From the NCBI GenBank assembly GCA_036873135.1, contig JAPTYO010000004.1, positions 34,009,105-34,073,104 on the forward strand: a stretch of DNA of 64,000 bases, read 5' to 3'. The notes under the pieces are model-generated. The model worked only from the letters and a program-made list of their open reading frames with translations, searched no databases and was not told the origin of the DNA. Positions 32,575-43,802 of the stretch are shown piece after piece. Within the stretch, counting starts at the first letter, position 1; every line of letters begins with the position of its first letter. The DNA comes from Clarkia xantiana subsp. parviflora (lineage: Eukaryota; Streptophyta; Magnoliopsida; Myrtales; Onagraceae). The translations under genes were made by a program, and so were the position numbers.

Positions 32575-33236
32575 CTTCGTAATATCATCCCCTTCTTCTC
32601 ATCGCTAACAGTGCACCCATTCTTGTTAAAGCACAAGTCATATCCTTTGATTGATAGTTTCCCCACGCTTAACAGATTCTGGCATATTGTAGGAGCATAG
32701 TAAACTCCCGAAATATAGTCAAAAGATCCATTCTTCAATTTAATGGCAACATTTCCTTTCCTCATAATTGGAATCTGGTGATTGTCTTCGAGTTTCACCG
32801 ATAAGCGGAATGATTCATCCAATTCAGAAAATACCTCCTTGTTTCCACTGTGATGATTGCTGCAACCTGAGTCTAGCAACCATTGACTATTGTTACCACT
32901 ACCGGTTTCATTAGTAGCAAGCAACAAAGTCTCTGGATCGTCATTCTGCACCACTGCAGCACGATTATCTGTCTGCTCTTGTTTTCTTGTACGAAAATCT
33001 TTACTATAATGACCATACTTCTTGCAGTTATGGCATTATATATCTGATCTGCACTCACGCTGGTAATGACCGAATTTCTTGCATTTATGACACTGAATTT
33101 TGGACTTACTTTGAGAAGTATTTCCAAAATGTCTGCCGCCCTTGCCTTTGTAGCTTGGGCCTCCACGGTTGTCTTCTGGTCTGTACGGCTCCCTGTCACT
33201 CTTGAAGTGGACTTGAGCCTTTAAAGCTTGCTCCAT
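32550..33236 (-). pseudogene. Copia E gag zinc knuckles and protease
   Basis: CHKCKKFGHYQREC is a CCHC zinc knuckle. After a stop, CHNCKKYGHYSKDF repeats the motif with the last Cys changed to Phe, so tandem knuckles were present. The protease active site is QWLLDSGCSNHHSG (Asp-Ser-Gly), as is usual in Copia. The capsid region of gag is missing upstream. Confidence 0.85.
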
Positions 33237-33261
33237 CGTGCTAGATTACATTTCATTCATC

Positions 33262-33490
33262 CACATCTCCCGTGGCTCCAATGAAGCTTGTAGATCATTA
33301 AGAAGAATAATTTTGGTAACGGGAGCACACACACTCTTTATATATAGATGGAGAATATATCTTACAACACTCACAACACTATTAGCTTGATGAAGCTAAC
33401 TAGACTAACAACCTCGCTGGCGAAGGTTGTTACAACTCTCTTAACTATCGAGAGCTTTGTATTTTCTATATGTGTTGTTGTTAATACGGC
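33262..33490 (-). repeat. LTR-like fragment of Copia E
   Basis: The minus strand shows a TATA-like ctatatataaagag near 33337-33350 and inverted short motifs (caacctcgctggcgaaggttg, a hairpin) at about 33408-33431. It lies where a 5' LTR should be, but no PBS or second copy is present. Confidence 0.4.
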
Positions 33491-33591
33491 AAACTAAGCT
33501 AGCTATTATATAGGAGAAGTAAAGCTATCCTTGTCATCCTTATGCATGCTTTTTGATTGACAAGTGTCCAATACTTGACACCTAAGTTCCC

Positions 33592-33748
33592 GAAAAATTC
33601 TTCAATACCACGGCGGCAACAGGTGTCTGCCCACGTGTTGCTCCTCTCTACTCACGTTAGTATGTGGCTGGGTCCCACATGGTCCCACATCATTGTGAAA
33701 TAGGTAAGGGGCAGAACGTGTTACCACCGAGCTACCGAAGAAATCCTC
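33592..33748. mobile_element. 157-bp MULE-type MITE, sister of 597-751
   Basis: Flanked by taagttccc (33583-33591) and caagttccc (33749-33757), a 9-bp TSD with one mismatch. The inner TIR tracts (ttcttcggtagctcggtgg on the reverse-complemented right end) match those of the 155-bp element at 597-751. No coding capacity. Confidence 0.75.
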
Positions 33749-33780
33749 CAAGTTCCCTTACTTGCTAAGGTTGGCCGTAG

Positions 33781-33915
33781 CTAAGTAATAGCCGCCTCTA
33801 GTAGCTTTGCCTTCTGTTCATCAAACTCGTGCATAAGCTTTGCCTTCAACTCATTGTGTTCATTCAGCAATCTATCATTCTCTTTAGCCAAATGACCAAG
33901 ATCATCTGCCAAATG
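33781..33915 (-). pseudogene. Coiled-coil exon, possibly RAD50 upstream
   Basis: After a tttgtcag acceptor, the minus strand is open for 44 codons, including HLADDLGHLAKENDRLLNEH and EFDEQKAKLLEAAIT, ending at TAG. Heptad-like Leu/Ala spacing and many charged residues indicate a coiled coil. It lies upstream of, and on the same strand as, the RAD50 exons, so it could be another coiled-coil exon of that gene; I cannot confirm this by eye. Confidence 0.4.
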
Positions 33916-34429
33916 CTGACAAAATAAGAAAGAACAGGTATAACAGTCAATCTGATGGAATCATGAAAACAGATTAACCAATCTTGAGCAACTTAAAATA
34001 AAGCATACATGTACGAAAAGCCGCATCAAATGAACAACCATTCCAAGGAAGTCACACTAAGAGTAAAGTTGGATCACTAAAATAAGATCAAACATGTCAT
34101 GTATAGTGCAGAGCCTGGAAGGCTAGAACATGTAACCAACTGAGTTTTAGTCTAATCTCATGTGACTATCAACCAAGAAATCAAATGTGAAGTGAAGTCA
34201 TGCTCTCAAAAAGTCCAATCGACTCTAGGAGTTACGGTAACAAAATCAGAAAATAATATGATCTAATATTTCAACTTGAATTTCGCCTTGTCATTTAGTT
34301 AATTATACCTGACTAATATGGAGATGATGTATGCTTCTCACAATGCGGCGAGAATTGTAACATAAGCTTTCGAAAAATTACTGCACTATAGATCGTAAAT
34401 GACAAACACCTCGTTCAGATGCATGGGAT
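33916..34429. other. Non-coding, probable intron remnant
   Basis: No domain, repeat or RNA gene seen. Confidence 0.35.
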
Positions 34430-34651
34430 CAATAAAAGAAGAGGGAATACAACTTTACACAAGGTATAATGACAAGTCAGGACCCTATTTCTGGCCCAGG
34501 TACCTACAATCCGGAAGTCCCCGCTCCGGGTGCGACGCGCATCCAGACCGTTTTGACCCAGGGTGACTGCGGTAAGATCCGTTTGTGGTTCTAGCATGTT
34601 TGCGAGGTCCGAAACGTAAGTATGAACCCGAATTGGACAGATATCCAACAA
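34430..34651 (-). repeat. Fragment of a Tat-family LTR
   Basis: The high-coordinate end reads cccgaattggacagatatccaaca, minus-strand TGTTGGATATCTGTCC, matching the outer end of the Tat LTRs at 36532 and 46343. The phrases ggtccgaaacgtaagtatgaacccg and cagaccgttttgac correspond to blocks in those LTRs. It abuts the truncated LTR of Copia A. Confidence 0.6.
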
Positions 34652-35210
34652 TATGTATAGTTTACCTAATGAACTTGGGTAAATGACACATTAGGGTATT
34701 GGGCTAGACCCAAATCCAAATTGACATGGGAGGCCCAAAATTGGGCCTCCCCAAATACATAGGCCGGCCGAAAGTTTATGGTGGGGTAAAGTGGACTTTT
34801 GTCCACTTTACTCCTTCTATAAATAAGATGTGTTAGGGGATTTTTTGGGTTAATCACAATTCCCTCATAAGAGTGTTTTAGAGAGAAAAACCCTCCCCCT
34901 TTAACACCTAGTTTCGGCCGAACCATAGCCCACACCAAGGTTGTGCCAAATTGCCTTCGAGCAAACTCTCCAGAGATCTGCCCCCGTGCCAAGAATCGAT
35001 CAGAGGCTTTGCTGTGGAGCTAGCACCACGTAGGGATTCTCAACAAGAACCTCTACGGGTTCCGATCGGAGGATCGATAAATCCCTCTAGTGAAGATCTT
35101 GTGTCTACGGATCATCCTAAAGGTATGTGTGAATCTTCCGCTGCGTAATTCCGATTACTAGCATGTACCTTGATTTAGTATCCGTAGTGATTACTCTCTG
35201 TAATCTAACA
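34652..35210 (+). repeat. 5' LTR of Copia A (first ~40 bp missing)
   Basis: It aligns with the 3' LTR from the tatgtatagtttaccta block onward (63896 on), but the terminal block starting TGTATGCATATGG is absent. TATA-like tataaata lies at 34818-34825. The end, taatctaaca, is followed directly by the PBS. Confidence 0.85.
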
Positions 35211-35211
35211 G

Positions 35212-35224
35212 TGGTATCAGAGCC
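35212..35224 (+). other. PBS of Copia A (iMet type)
   Basis: tggtatcagagcc, one base after the LTR end; complementary to initiator methionine tRNA. Confidence 0.9.
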
Positions 35225-35611
35225 TGTGTTAGGAGTTCATGATTTTGATAAATTGATGTTCTTGAAATTTAAATATGAAAACCGAAATTTTAAAAGAAAG
35301 TTTTTTTTTTTTTTTTTTTTTTTAAATTTTCGATTTTTAGGGTTCCTGATGAAACCGAAATTTTCATGATGCTCTTGGTTAATTTGATGTTCATGATCTT
35401 CAAGAAAAGATTAATATTTATCAAAATCAAACATTGGATTGTAGATCTTATTAAAATTTAATCTCAAAATTTGACCATTTGTTCCTAATTTTAGTGTTTT
35501 GGCCGAAACCCTAGGTAATTACAAGGTAAAATTTTTACGCACCAAGGGACAAAATTTTCGGCCACCATATTAAAATCATATTGTTGACCATATTTTAATA
35601 TTTTAATTAAG
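35225..35611 (+). other. Copia A leader, proximal part
   Basis: Non-coding, with a run of about 22 T at 35302-35323. Interrupted at 35612 by the Tat-like element; it resumes at 46349. The aaacattggattgtagatc-type phrases have counterparts in the Copia B leader. Confidence 0.7.
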
Positions 35612-35616
35612 GTAAC

Positions 35617-36532
35617 TGTTGCATCCGGATTGAACAAGGTCGTGGGGACGCGTCTGTTCGCGTAGTTGTACGGGCTTTTGCAACCCTTCCGTCAGGAGGA
35701 GGTTGGGCCACTGACGAGTGTTCGGACTTGCTCCCGTATGAGGTCTGTGTGTCGGTACGGCTGTGACTCGGTAAGGTTGTGACTCGGTAAGGTTGTGACT
35801 CGGTAAGGTTGTGACTCGGTAAGGTTGTGACTCGGTAAGGTCGTGACTCGGTAAGGTTGTGACTCAAGGAAATGTCTGAGTCTCGGAAGGCGGTGGACTG
35901 TGCGCAAATGCGGATGTCTGGGCAACAGTTCCTGCACGAAGGACCAATGCTAGCACGGAGAGGGGGGGGGGGGGTGGTGCTAGCGGAGCCCTCTCCGATG
36001 CTTAAGTCACTATAGTGACAAAAAGGTAATTTCTAGAGAGAGAGAATTTCTAGAGAGAAGTCTGAGCTCAAAATACCAAAGTTGGGCAAATGAGAGAATG
36101 TGTGAAAATGGGTGGCCAAGACCTCATATTTATAGGCTTTCTTGGGACCGGACCCAGTTTTAGAGCGGTTTGATGACGGTTCAAGATCATGCGGTAACCG
36201 TCATCCATATTGGTAATGTGCGAACCTGACTTCTCTACACGCAACGGTAATCGCGGATACGGTAGTCGCGCGATACCCGTAAGGTAATCCGGACCTCGTC
36301 GAATTTGGGCAATTCGGCGAGGTCCGGATTGCCGCGCAACCCGGACCTCCGGATTGCAAGCAATCCGGACGTCTGGGTTACTGCAACCCGGAGGTCCGGT
36401 CCGGACGCGCGTAGACGCGCTTCCGGACCGTTTTGATACCGTGGGAGGTGTTTTTAAACCGAGATGTAATTTTCGATACGTTTACGAGGCCCGAAATGTA
36501 AATACGAACCCGAATTGGACATTTATCCATCA
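35617..36532 (-). repeat. 3' LTR of the Tat-like element
   Basis: 916 bp. It carries six copies of the minisatellite gtgactcggtaagg, a 13-G run flanked by gctagcac / gtgctagc, and a segment rich in ccggacc palindromes with an extra hairpin (aggtccggattg and its inverse near 36285-36335) not found in the 5' LTR. Confidence 0.9.
35765..35870. repeat. 16-bp minisatellite in the LTR
   Basis: Six units of ttgtgactcggtaagg with few changes. The other LTR has about four (45664-45738). The repeat creates the SHNLTESQPYRVTTLP-type ORFs, which are artefacts. Confidence 0.85.
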
Positions 36533-37929
36533 CTTGCCCCCGAGTCAAGTAACGGTTTAGAACCTTTCTTGACTTTTAAGTTAGGATATTTGTCCAATTT
36601 TAGTTTGACGCTAACCTTTCGGTTTTGATTGTTGGTCGGACGCAAGCATCTTGTTTTCGTCCGTCGCTTGATTTTCCGACCGAATGACTTTGTTTCCTAT
36701 CATCATGGTTAGTGCAATAGGAAATGTATATGCGCAAGTATGATTATCGTCGGAGACATGAGCAATCGATAATACGCTATGCGAACATGTCTCTATCCAC
36801 ATGCATACATAAGTAATAGTCATGGCAAGATTGTAATTACGCAATGCAAGAAATAGAAATCGTACGTTTCTAAAATGACTAAGTGATTACCGAATCATGA
36901 ATCATGTGATTGCAACATGCGTGTATAATAATGGATTTGATACGTGCAATGTCAAGACATGCATAGGAGTAGATATTTTAAGAGGAGAGGATAGAGTATA
37001 CCGTAGGGGTTTAGTCTTGAGTGTAGGTAAACTAATCCTTTGATCCTTATCCATAAAGCATCTCTTTGGGATTAGTAAATACACACATCCCCATTTATCC
37101 TTCCAGCACCTTGGGAGTTCACCATTACATTCCCTTTGCAGGTAATTCATTCACCCTTTCCCGAAATTGCTTTTGTGTGCAAAATTTCTTTGCCGTCGTG
37201 GAGCCTAGATACGTTTTGACAGTTTCGAGTCTGATTTTTGGCTTGTTCTTGGAAGTTGACACCATCATTCGTCCCAAGGATTCCAGCGCCACCTTCAGAG
37301 CCGCCAGAAGACCCCGCACGCGCCCTCACGCGCCGCCGCGAGTGGAGCCCCTTCGCCGGAGCGTGTGGCCCACGCGCGCCGCCTTCCCGGCCTTGTCTCG
37401 TCGCGGTCCTTACCTTTCCGGAATCGTCTCGACAAGGGGAGTCCATTGAGATACTTTTCGTCACATTTTGGAAACTCGAATTCTTAGGACAGCTTCGACT
37501 TGAATGCCGATGTCACCGCGTTGTTGTTTGTTTAAGTCATTTTTTGTTGTCGACATGTGGGACTGCTTGTTGATGTTTATACGTCGAGTAATTGCTGATT
37601 GATTGCCATCATTATCGTCGTTTGTCCATAATTTAGGCGATTTTCCATTTCCGTGGGTATTTGATGTAGAATTTCCCGTATCTTCGCGTAGAAGCTTTTT
37701 TGGTTGATATGCATGATTTTCCTTCTTGGCGGGTTTTTGGTTGACGGGGATTGCCCAATAACTTTAGGCATAGTCACTTGTCGTCTTGATTCCTTAGAGA
37801 AAAATTTTCCTTAAGCGTTGCCGCGTTCGATTCTTTCGGTTTGTCGCGTTAATTCCCCGTTTGCATGATAGCCCCTTAGGACGTTAGTTCCTTCCATGGT
37901 ACGTATCAACTTTACTATGTGCGTGGAAC

Positions 37930-38762
37930 TTGGTCACGTGCGTTGACTTTTGATACGTGCGTTGATTTTTTGATACGCGTGTTGACTTTTGATACGTGCG
38001 TTGACTTTTGATACGCGCGTTGACTTTGATACGCGCATTGATGTTGATACGCACGTTAACTTTGATACGCGCGTTGATGTTGATACGCGCGTTAACTTTG
38101 ATACGCGCATTGATGTTGATACGCACGTTAAATTTGATACGCGCGTTGATGTTGATACGCGCGTTAACCTTGATACGCGCTTTGATGTTGATACGCGCGT
38201 TAACCTTGATACGCGCATTGATGTTGATACGCGCGTTAACCTTGATACGCGCATTGATGTTGATACGCGCGTTAACCTTGATACGCGCATTGATGTTGAT
38301 ACGCGCGTTAACCTTGATACGCGCATTGTTGTTGATACGCGCGTTAACCTTGATACGCGCATTGATGTTGATACGCGCGTTAACTTTGATACGCGCATTG
38401 ATGTTGATACGCGCGTTAACCTTGATACGCGCATTGATGTTGATACGCGCGTTAACCTTGATACGCGCATTGATGTTGATACGCGCGTTAACCTTGATAC
38501 GCGCATTGACGTTGATACGCGCGTTAACCTTGATACGCGCATTGACGTTGATACGCACGTTAACCTTGATACGCGCATTGACGTTGATACGCACGTTAAC
38601 CTTGATACGCGCATTGATGTTGATACGCGCATTGATGTTGATACGCGCGTTAACCTTGATACGCGCATTGATGTTGATACACGCGTTAACCTTGATACGC
38701 GCATTGATGTTGATACGCGCGTTAACCTTGATACGCGCATTGATGTTGATACGCGCGTTGGC
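37930..38762. repeat. 36-bp tandem array (18-bp half units)
   Basis: Alternating 18-bp half units, ttgatacgcgcgttaacc and ttgatacgcgcattgatg, give a 36-bp period repeated about twenty times. The unit length is a multiple of three and contains no stop in several frames, which produces four ORFs of 267-306 aa on both strands (DTRIDVDTRVNL and LIRALMLIRALT types). Confidence 0.95.
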
Positions 38763-40129
38763 TTTGTCGATGAGCATTGTAGGTGTGATTAGGAGGCATA
38801 GCTACTCCCTGTGCGCAATCCATCTTTGTCGACACGTACGTACGTTCATGGAAATACTTAGAGAATATTTTTCTTCTTGTCGACATGCATTCTTGTCGAC
38901 ATGTATGCACGTACATGGAAACACTTAGAAAATAATCCACCATTGTAATCTTGTATGCTGCGAGTATGCGCTCGGTGTTGTCATGCAAGGTTAATGTGTT
39001 GAAGAGGTTGCCCCCCTTGCGCGATGCTTGTTACTTGTTGCACGAAGACTAATAAGTCTTGTACGTACGCGATTGTCTCGCATGGAGCGTCTGTTGCATA
39101 AGTGCTTAAATAAGTGTTGGTGCGTGTTTGCGCACTGACTGGATTGTTGATAGCATTTTCCAGGATATCGTTGTCTTGCAGTTTCTGTTCTTAGTATAAT
39201 TCTCGAAAGATCCGACGCAGGGGCGCGTTCCTCGAGCGATTCTTAGTTCTTTATGCTGAGTATGACCGTGCTAATTCCTTCTTGTAATAAAGGAAATAGA
39301 GTTGAGGGTTGTGCAGAGGTGTCTTCTGCCCCCCGGTCGAGGGACCGGCCCAAGGAGGAGCGTTACTCCTACTGAGATAAGTGTTTGTTGATTGCTGATT
39401 GTCGCCCTTATGTTGAAGAGCTATGTTGTGCTGGATGTTGAAACAATCATTCTTGCATTTGTTGTTGACATTATGAACTCTTTGCCATAAGTCCTTAGAG
39501 ATGACGTAGGCTCTTGGTTGCTGTTGGGCTATCTGCTTCCGGCATGTTGAACCCTTTGTGAATGGGTTAATGTTGACAATTCTTTGTTCATGCTTTTGCT
39601 TGCATGATATTTCGTCACCTGGACCTGTTTTCCATAGTAATTATGTGATAACTTGTTATTAATATTTCATACCTTGAGTTATCTATGTTGTCCATATGCT
39701 TTGGACTTGAGAGGTAGGATATATATCCTTAAACGATGAACGTGATGTCCGTAGTTGCGATTGTACGTCGCGTATTGTTATGTGTTGTGATCGCCCCTCT
39801 TGGCTAGACTCCAAGGCATGGCGAGATGGGTAGAGCATAGGATGTTGCGACTTGCGCACTATAGGTTTTGTTTGGAGATGACGGTGGCAACTTCTGCTTG
39901 TTCCGCCGAGTCTGTGTTTATTGAATGTGGATGACTAGTATCGTAGACATAGTCCCTGCAGTCGTGACCGATAGCCACTTCCTGATTGATAAGTTGAGAA
40001 GTTCTCCTGATTGTTTGCATGATGCATTATGCATATTGCCCTTCTTTCCTGAATAGCTTGCCGCTATATGTGTTGCAACCTGCCAAGTATTTTTGCGTAT
40101 AGCAATATTTCTCAACAAGTAGTGTGTTT

Positions 40130-40806
40130 GAAAGGTGTCATCTTGGCTAAGCAAGATAGTAGTTTATACCGTCTCTTAGTTCTACTCTAAGGCGACGTTG
40201 TACAAGACCCGACTTGTAAATTTTATGAGTTTTAAACAGGGTGCGCACCTGCCAGCGTGTATCAACCCACGTTGGGGAAGCATACGTAAAAGTATTATTT
40301 GAGAGGTGTTATCTTGACTAAGCAAGATACTAGTTTATACCGTCTCTTAGTTCCACTCTAAGGCGATGTTGTACAAGACTCGACTTGTAAATTTTATGAG
40401 TTTTAAACAGGGTGCGCACCTGCCAGCGTGTATCAACCCGCGTTGGGGAAGCATACGTAAAAGTATTATTTGAGAGGTGTTATCTTGACTAAGCAAGATA
40501 CTAGTTTATACCGTCTCTTAGTTCCACTCTAACGCGACGTTGTACAAGACTCGACTTGTAAATTTTATGAGTTTTAAACAGGGTGCGCACCTGCCAGCGT
40601 GTATCAACCCGCGTTGGGGAAGCATACGTAAAAGTATTATTTGAGAGGTGTTATCTTGACTAAGCAAGATACTAGTTTATACCGTCTCTTAGTTCCACTC
40701 TAAGGCGACGTTGTACAAGACTCGACTTGTAAATTTTATGAGTTTTAAACAGGGTGCGCACCTGCCAGCGTGTATCAACCCGCGTTGGGGAAGCATACGT
40801 AAAACA
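40130..40806. repeat. 171-bp tandem array, four copies
   Basis: Copies begin at 40130, 40301, 40472 and 40643 at exactly 171-bp spacing; the last is slightly short. Each includes gtttataccgtctcttagtt, gtacaagactcgacttgtaa and ccagcgtgtatcaaccc. The three later copies are nearly identical and the first is more diverged. Confidence 0.95.
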
Positions 40807-41169
40807 TTTTAGTTTTTGAAGAGGCATTTTGTGAACCCTAAAAAGCTTGTAGGTAAAATATTTGAAAAAATATTTTGACATTGAATGTGATACACCCAAA
40901 AATCGTGTTGATAAATTTTTTTTGGAAAGGTGTTTGATACATAAAATATTTGATAAAAAATTTGACAAAATATTTGGTAAAATATTTGAAAAATATTTGT
41001 GATACATGATTCCTGCGTCCAGGGACCATGTAACACTTTTTTGAGTATATGAATTGTGATGCATGCTTTCTGCGTCCAGGAACCATGCAACACGGTTTGA
41101 AAATCTGTAGTACGGAATTTTCATCTTAACCAGAGGACTTTTGCCGTATAAAACGAACCCTGATGGCAT

Positions 41170-41405
41170 TCATAATATGGGGGTGTCGTCTAAACAGAGG
41201 ACATTCGTCATGAAGAGTGCACCCTAAACAGGATATATGCACTTATTATAGAGTGGGGTCGTTGTCTAAACAGAGAACTTCCGTCACTTAAGGGGTGATC
41301 AGCCCCGTATGCCCATCCTGTTCTGAATCCAGGGAATGGCTATGAACATGAGGATTTGCCTCTAACCAGAGATGTCACAGCATGTCATTTTTTAGAAGTA
41401 AACAC
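41170..41405. repeat. Degenerate taaacagaggac repeats
   Basis: Blocks of the form gtctaaacagaggac/acttNcgtca occur near 41187 and 41265, with weaker versions at 41125 and 41363. The spacing is irregular. Possibly an older array related to the 66-bp array beside it. Confidence 0.5.
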
Positions 41406-41449
41406 GGGGCTTGTCTTTTAAAAAAGAGGATACCACAACATGCTATTTT

Positions 41450-41760
41450 GATAGTAGGCCTTGGCGTTATTCCAAGGTATTTTGGTAGTAGGTCTTGGTG
41501 TTAATCCAAGATATTGCTTGTAACCGACGCCCTGAATAGCCGTCGTTTTAATAGTAGGTCTTGGTGTTAATCCAAGATATTGCTTGTAGTTGACGCCCTG
41601 AATAGTCGTCGTTTTGATAGTAGGTCTTGGTGTTAATCCAAGATTTTGCTTGTAGTTGACGTCCTGAATAGTCGTCGTTTTGATAGTAGGTCTTGGTGAT
41701 AATCCAAGATTTTGCTTGTAGTTGACGTCCTGAATAGTCGTCGTTTTGATAGTAAATCTG
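41450..41760. repeat. 66-bp tandem array
   Basis: atagtaggtcttggtgttaa units start at about 41551, 41617, 41683 and 41749 (exactly 66 bp apart) with a diverged unit before. The 66-bp length keeps a minus frame open and yields the TYYQNDDYSGRQLQAKSWI ORFs, which I reject as genes. Confidence 0.92.
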
Positions 41761-42332
41761 CAGGTTGTCATTGCGGTATATAAGTTGATTGTGCACATAG
41801 CTTGATGGCTTTGTGTTGCCGGCACCTTCTTGAGATAGACGCCTGTATTATGGATGGAGAAATAAACTCCTTGTTGGTGTAGATAGTAGATATGTTGGTG
41901 TTGTATACCATAAATCCCTCCTTGAACACAATGCTTAGCTTGTATTGTTGAAGTAGATTTTTGTGCATAGGTTACTACTTGGTGTAATTCCAGAGTAGTA
42001 ATCGTAGTGTAGCATGTACTTCCAAGTTTTTGATTCCACGATGACGCCTTTCGATGTAGTCATCAATATGAGTAGGTTGTTGTTGATTATAAGCGTTGAC
42101 ATAACGCGTAATAGATTTTGCTTGTACATGGCACATTATCTTGGATTATTGAAGTAGATAATAGGCGCGTAGTTTTGTTGCTTCGCGTTTAATCCAAAAA
42201 TAGCGTGCAAGAGATAGATGTGTACCTACAAGTGTAGATTGACTTTATTAGATACTTGCGCGTACATTGATTATACTAGAAACACTAGGAATGCGCAAAG
42301 TAATCTGAAAGATAGTTATTTCTCCCGCTTTA

Positions 42333-43040
42333 TTATAGCTGGTTTGATGACGATGTCGCGGAGCCGGTTGCAACAAATCGCCTTAATGCCCCTAGTGTGA
42401 TGCACTCTTCAATTTCTTGCCTTAGTGGTAGACACACGTTTGTGTTGTGCCCCCAAGTTTTATGGTACTTGCACCATTCTCTGATGTTGTTGCCCAAGAA
42501 AGCTGTCTCCGGAACAAGTGGACTTGGGAGCTTGTTTTCCAGTAGGTTGACGTAAATGTCTTCGATCACCGTGTTTAGCGGTGTGAAGATGTTGTTGATA
42601 TCAATGCTTGCATCTTCCTGCTTTTTCATTTTTGCTTGAACTCATTTGTCCCAACTGAGGGGTGTACCCCACCTCAGTTCTTGTTCGCATAAGACTGCTG
42701 TCTCAAGCTTATCCTTTAGATTTGCCATGGTTTTTGTTGTTTGCCATCCATGAGTTCGTCCAAAGAGAAGGAAAGATTTGGCGTTCATGTTTGCATAGAA
42801 CACGCTTATCACTTCTTCTCTTGTCGCTTTCGCTGTTGAGGCGTTGGAGGCGAATCTGATGAAGTATTCCATGATTGGCTCGTTTTCTCCCTGCTTAACG
42901 AGCCAAATCTGGTGCCATGGTGAGAACTGGATGCTTCTTTGTTGGTTCCAAACTGTAACAGCTTGTTCCATCAATTGCTTCTTTCTTTCATCGACAACTT
43001 TCTGCCTCTTGAAGGAATTTATCATGGCCACATGGTATTG
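42333..43040 (-). pseudogene. Second gag-like segment fused after protease (Tat-like element)
   Basis: In the same frame as the protease, the sequence becomes gag-like: WLVKQGENEPIMEYFIRFAS, then VFYANMNAKSFLLFGRTHGW. After an in-frame TGA (42642-42644) come FTPLNTVIEDIYVNLLENKL and the zinc-binding pattern CKYHKTWGHNTNVC with LRQEIEECITLGALRRFV, a typical Tat gag C-terminus. It is a second gag, distinct from the one at 43803-45470, placed where reverse transcriptase is normally found. The frame ends at 42333. Confidence 0.75.
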
Positions 43041-43049
43041 GTGTTTTGC

Positions 43050-43802
43050 TCTCAAGGCATTGACGTAACAACGTCTTGCGGTTATTTGATCGCCAAGAAC
43101 TTCCCCAATCCCATGTTCCGTTGGGAATTTCATCTTTTGGTGGACGGTGGAGGGCACGATCACATAGGGATTGATCGTTGTTCGTCCCAAGATTCCGTTG
43201 TAGGCTCCGAGAGATTCTACAACTACGAAAGTGACGTTGATATGCAATGCTCTCCACCCCTGGCCAAGGATGACAGGAAGTGTGATTGTACCCAGGGGTT
43301 GTGTAGCTGCTCCTGCGAAGCTGACTAATGAGAAGGTTCTTAGGGACAAGTCCTTGACAGATTTTCCTAGTTGCTCCAGGACTCTGACATGTAGAATGTC
43401 AGCGGTACTTCCGCCATCCACAAGAATTCTTTTCACATCGTACCCGTCAATGTCCATAGTAATGACTAAAGCATCATCGTGGGGGTAAACGATATGCTTT
43501 AAGTCTTCCCTGGAGAATTGGATGACTGCGTCTTCTTGCTCGGGTTGTTTGCGCTTTCCGTACTTTGGCAGTGTTGCTGCTTGGGATGCATAAATGTCCC
43601 GAGCATTAGATACGTGTCCTCCGGCGGCAGGCCCTCCGTGTATGACGTTGATTACACCTCGCTTGGCTGGCGGAGGGTTGTCATTGACCTTCTCTTTTCC
43701 CTTGTTTCCTCTTTTTGACGACTCTAGTTGAGCCTTTCTCGGGGGGTTGTTGCCCTGATCAACAAATTGCTTCAATTCGCCCTTGAGGACGAAGTTGTTG
43801 AT
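43050..43802 (-). pseudogene. Protease of the Tat-like element
   Basis: Read through the TGA at about 43803, the frame continues NNFVLKGELKQFVDQGNNPP. The aspartic protease region has VDGGSTADILHVRVLEQLG at about residues 119-137 of the ORF, with Asp-Gly-Gly instead of Asp-Thr/Ser-Gly, then NGILGRTTINPYVIVPSTVH and FPTEHGIGEVLGDQITARRC. It would cleave the Gag-Pol polyprotein in an intact element. The protein then passes straight into a gag-like segment. Confidence 0.8.

Larger units (their letters stand above)
30200..33490 (-). mobile_element. Copia element E, truncated (minus strand)
   Basis: On the minus strand the order is LTR fragment, gag zinc knuckles, protease, GAG-pre-integrase, integrase, RT, partial RNase H. 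It stops within RNase H at 30200 and lacks a 3' LTR. The N-terminal gag is missing, because the zinc-knuckle frame begins shortly after the LTR-like sequence. Several stops and frameshifts mark it inactive. Confidence 0.88.
36533..42332 (-). other. Hypervariable 3' untranslated region of the Tat-like element
   Basis: About 5.8 kb with no recognisable protein. It starts at the polypurine tract (36533-36544) and contains tandem arrays of 36 bp (37930-38762), 171 bp (40130-40806) and 66 bp (41450-41760), plus a GC-rich patch at 37290-37400 with palindromic cgcgcc blocks. Tat-lineage elements are known for long, repeat-forming 3' UTRs, so this fits the family. Confidence 0.75.

Noticed and set aside
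35607..35937. ORFs rich in SHNLTESQPYRV
   Set aside because: Products of the 16-bp LTR minisatellite; the gag start used is the ATG at 45470, well inside the internal region.
37884..38928. Four ORFs of 267-306 aa with regular peptide repeats
   Set aside because: They follow from a 36-bp tandem array whose unit is a multiple of three. ORFs of similar length occur on both strands, with no start context or homology.
40130..40806. Regular direct repeats that might suggest a CRISPR array
   Set aside because: The whole 171-bp unit repeats without variable spacers and lies inside a plant retrotransposon.
41418..41825. Repeat-protein-like ORF (TIKTTTIQDVNYKQ units)
   Set aside because: Generated by the 66-bp tandem array in a retrotransposon 3' untranslated region.
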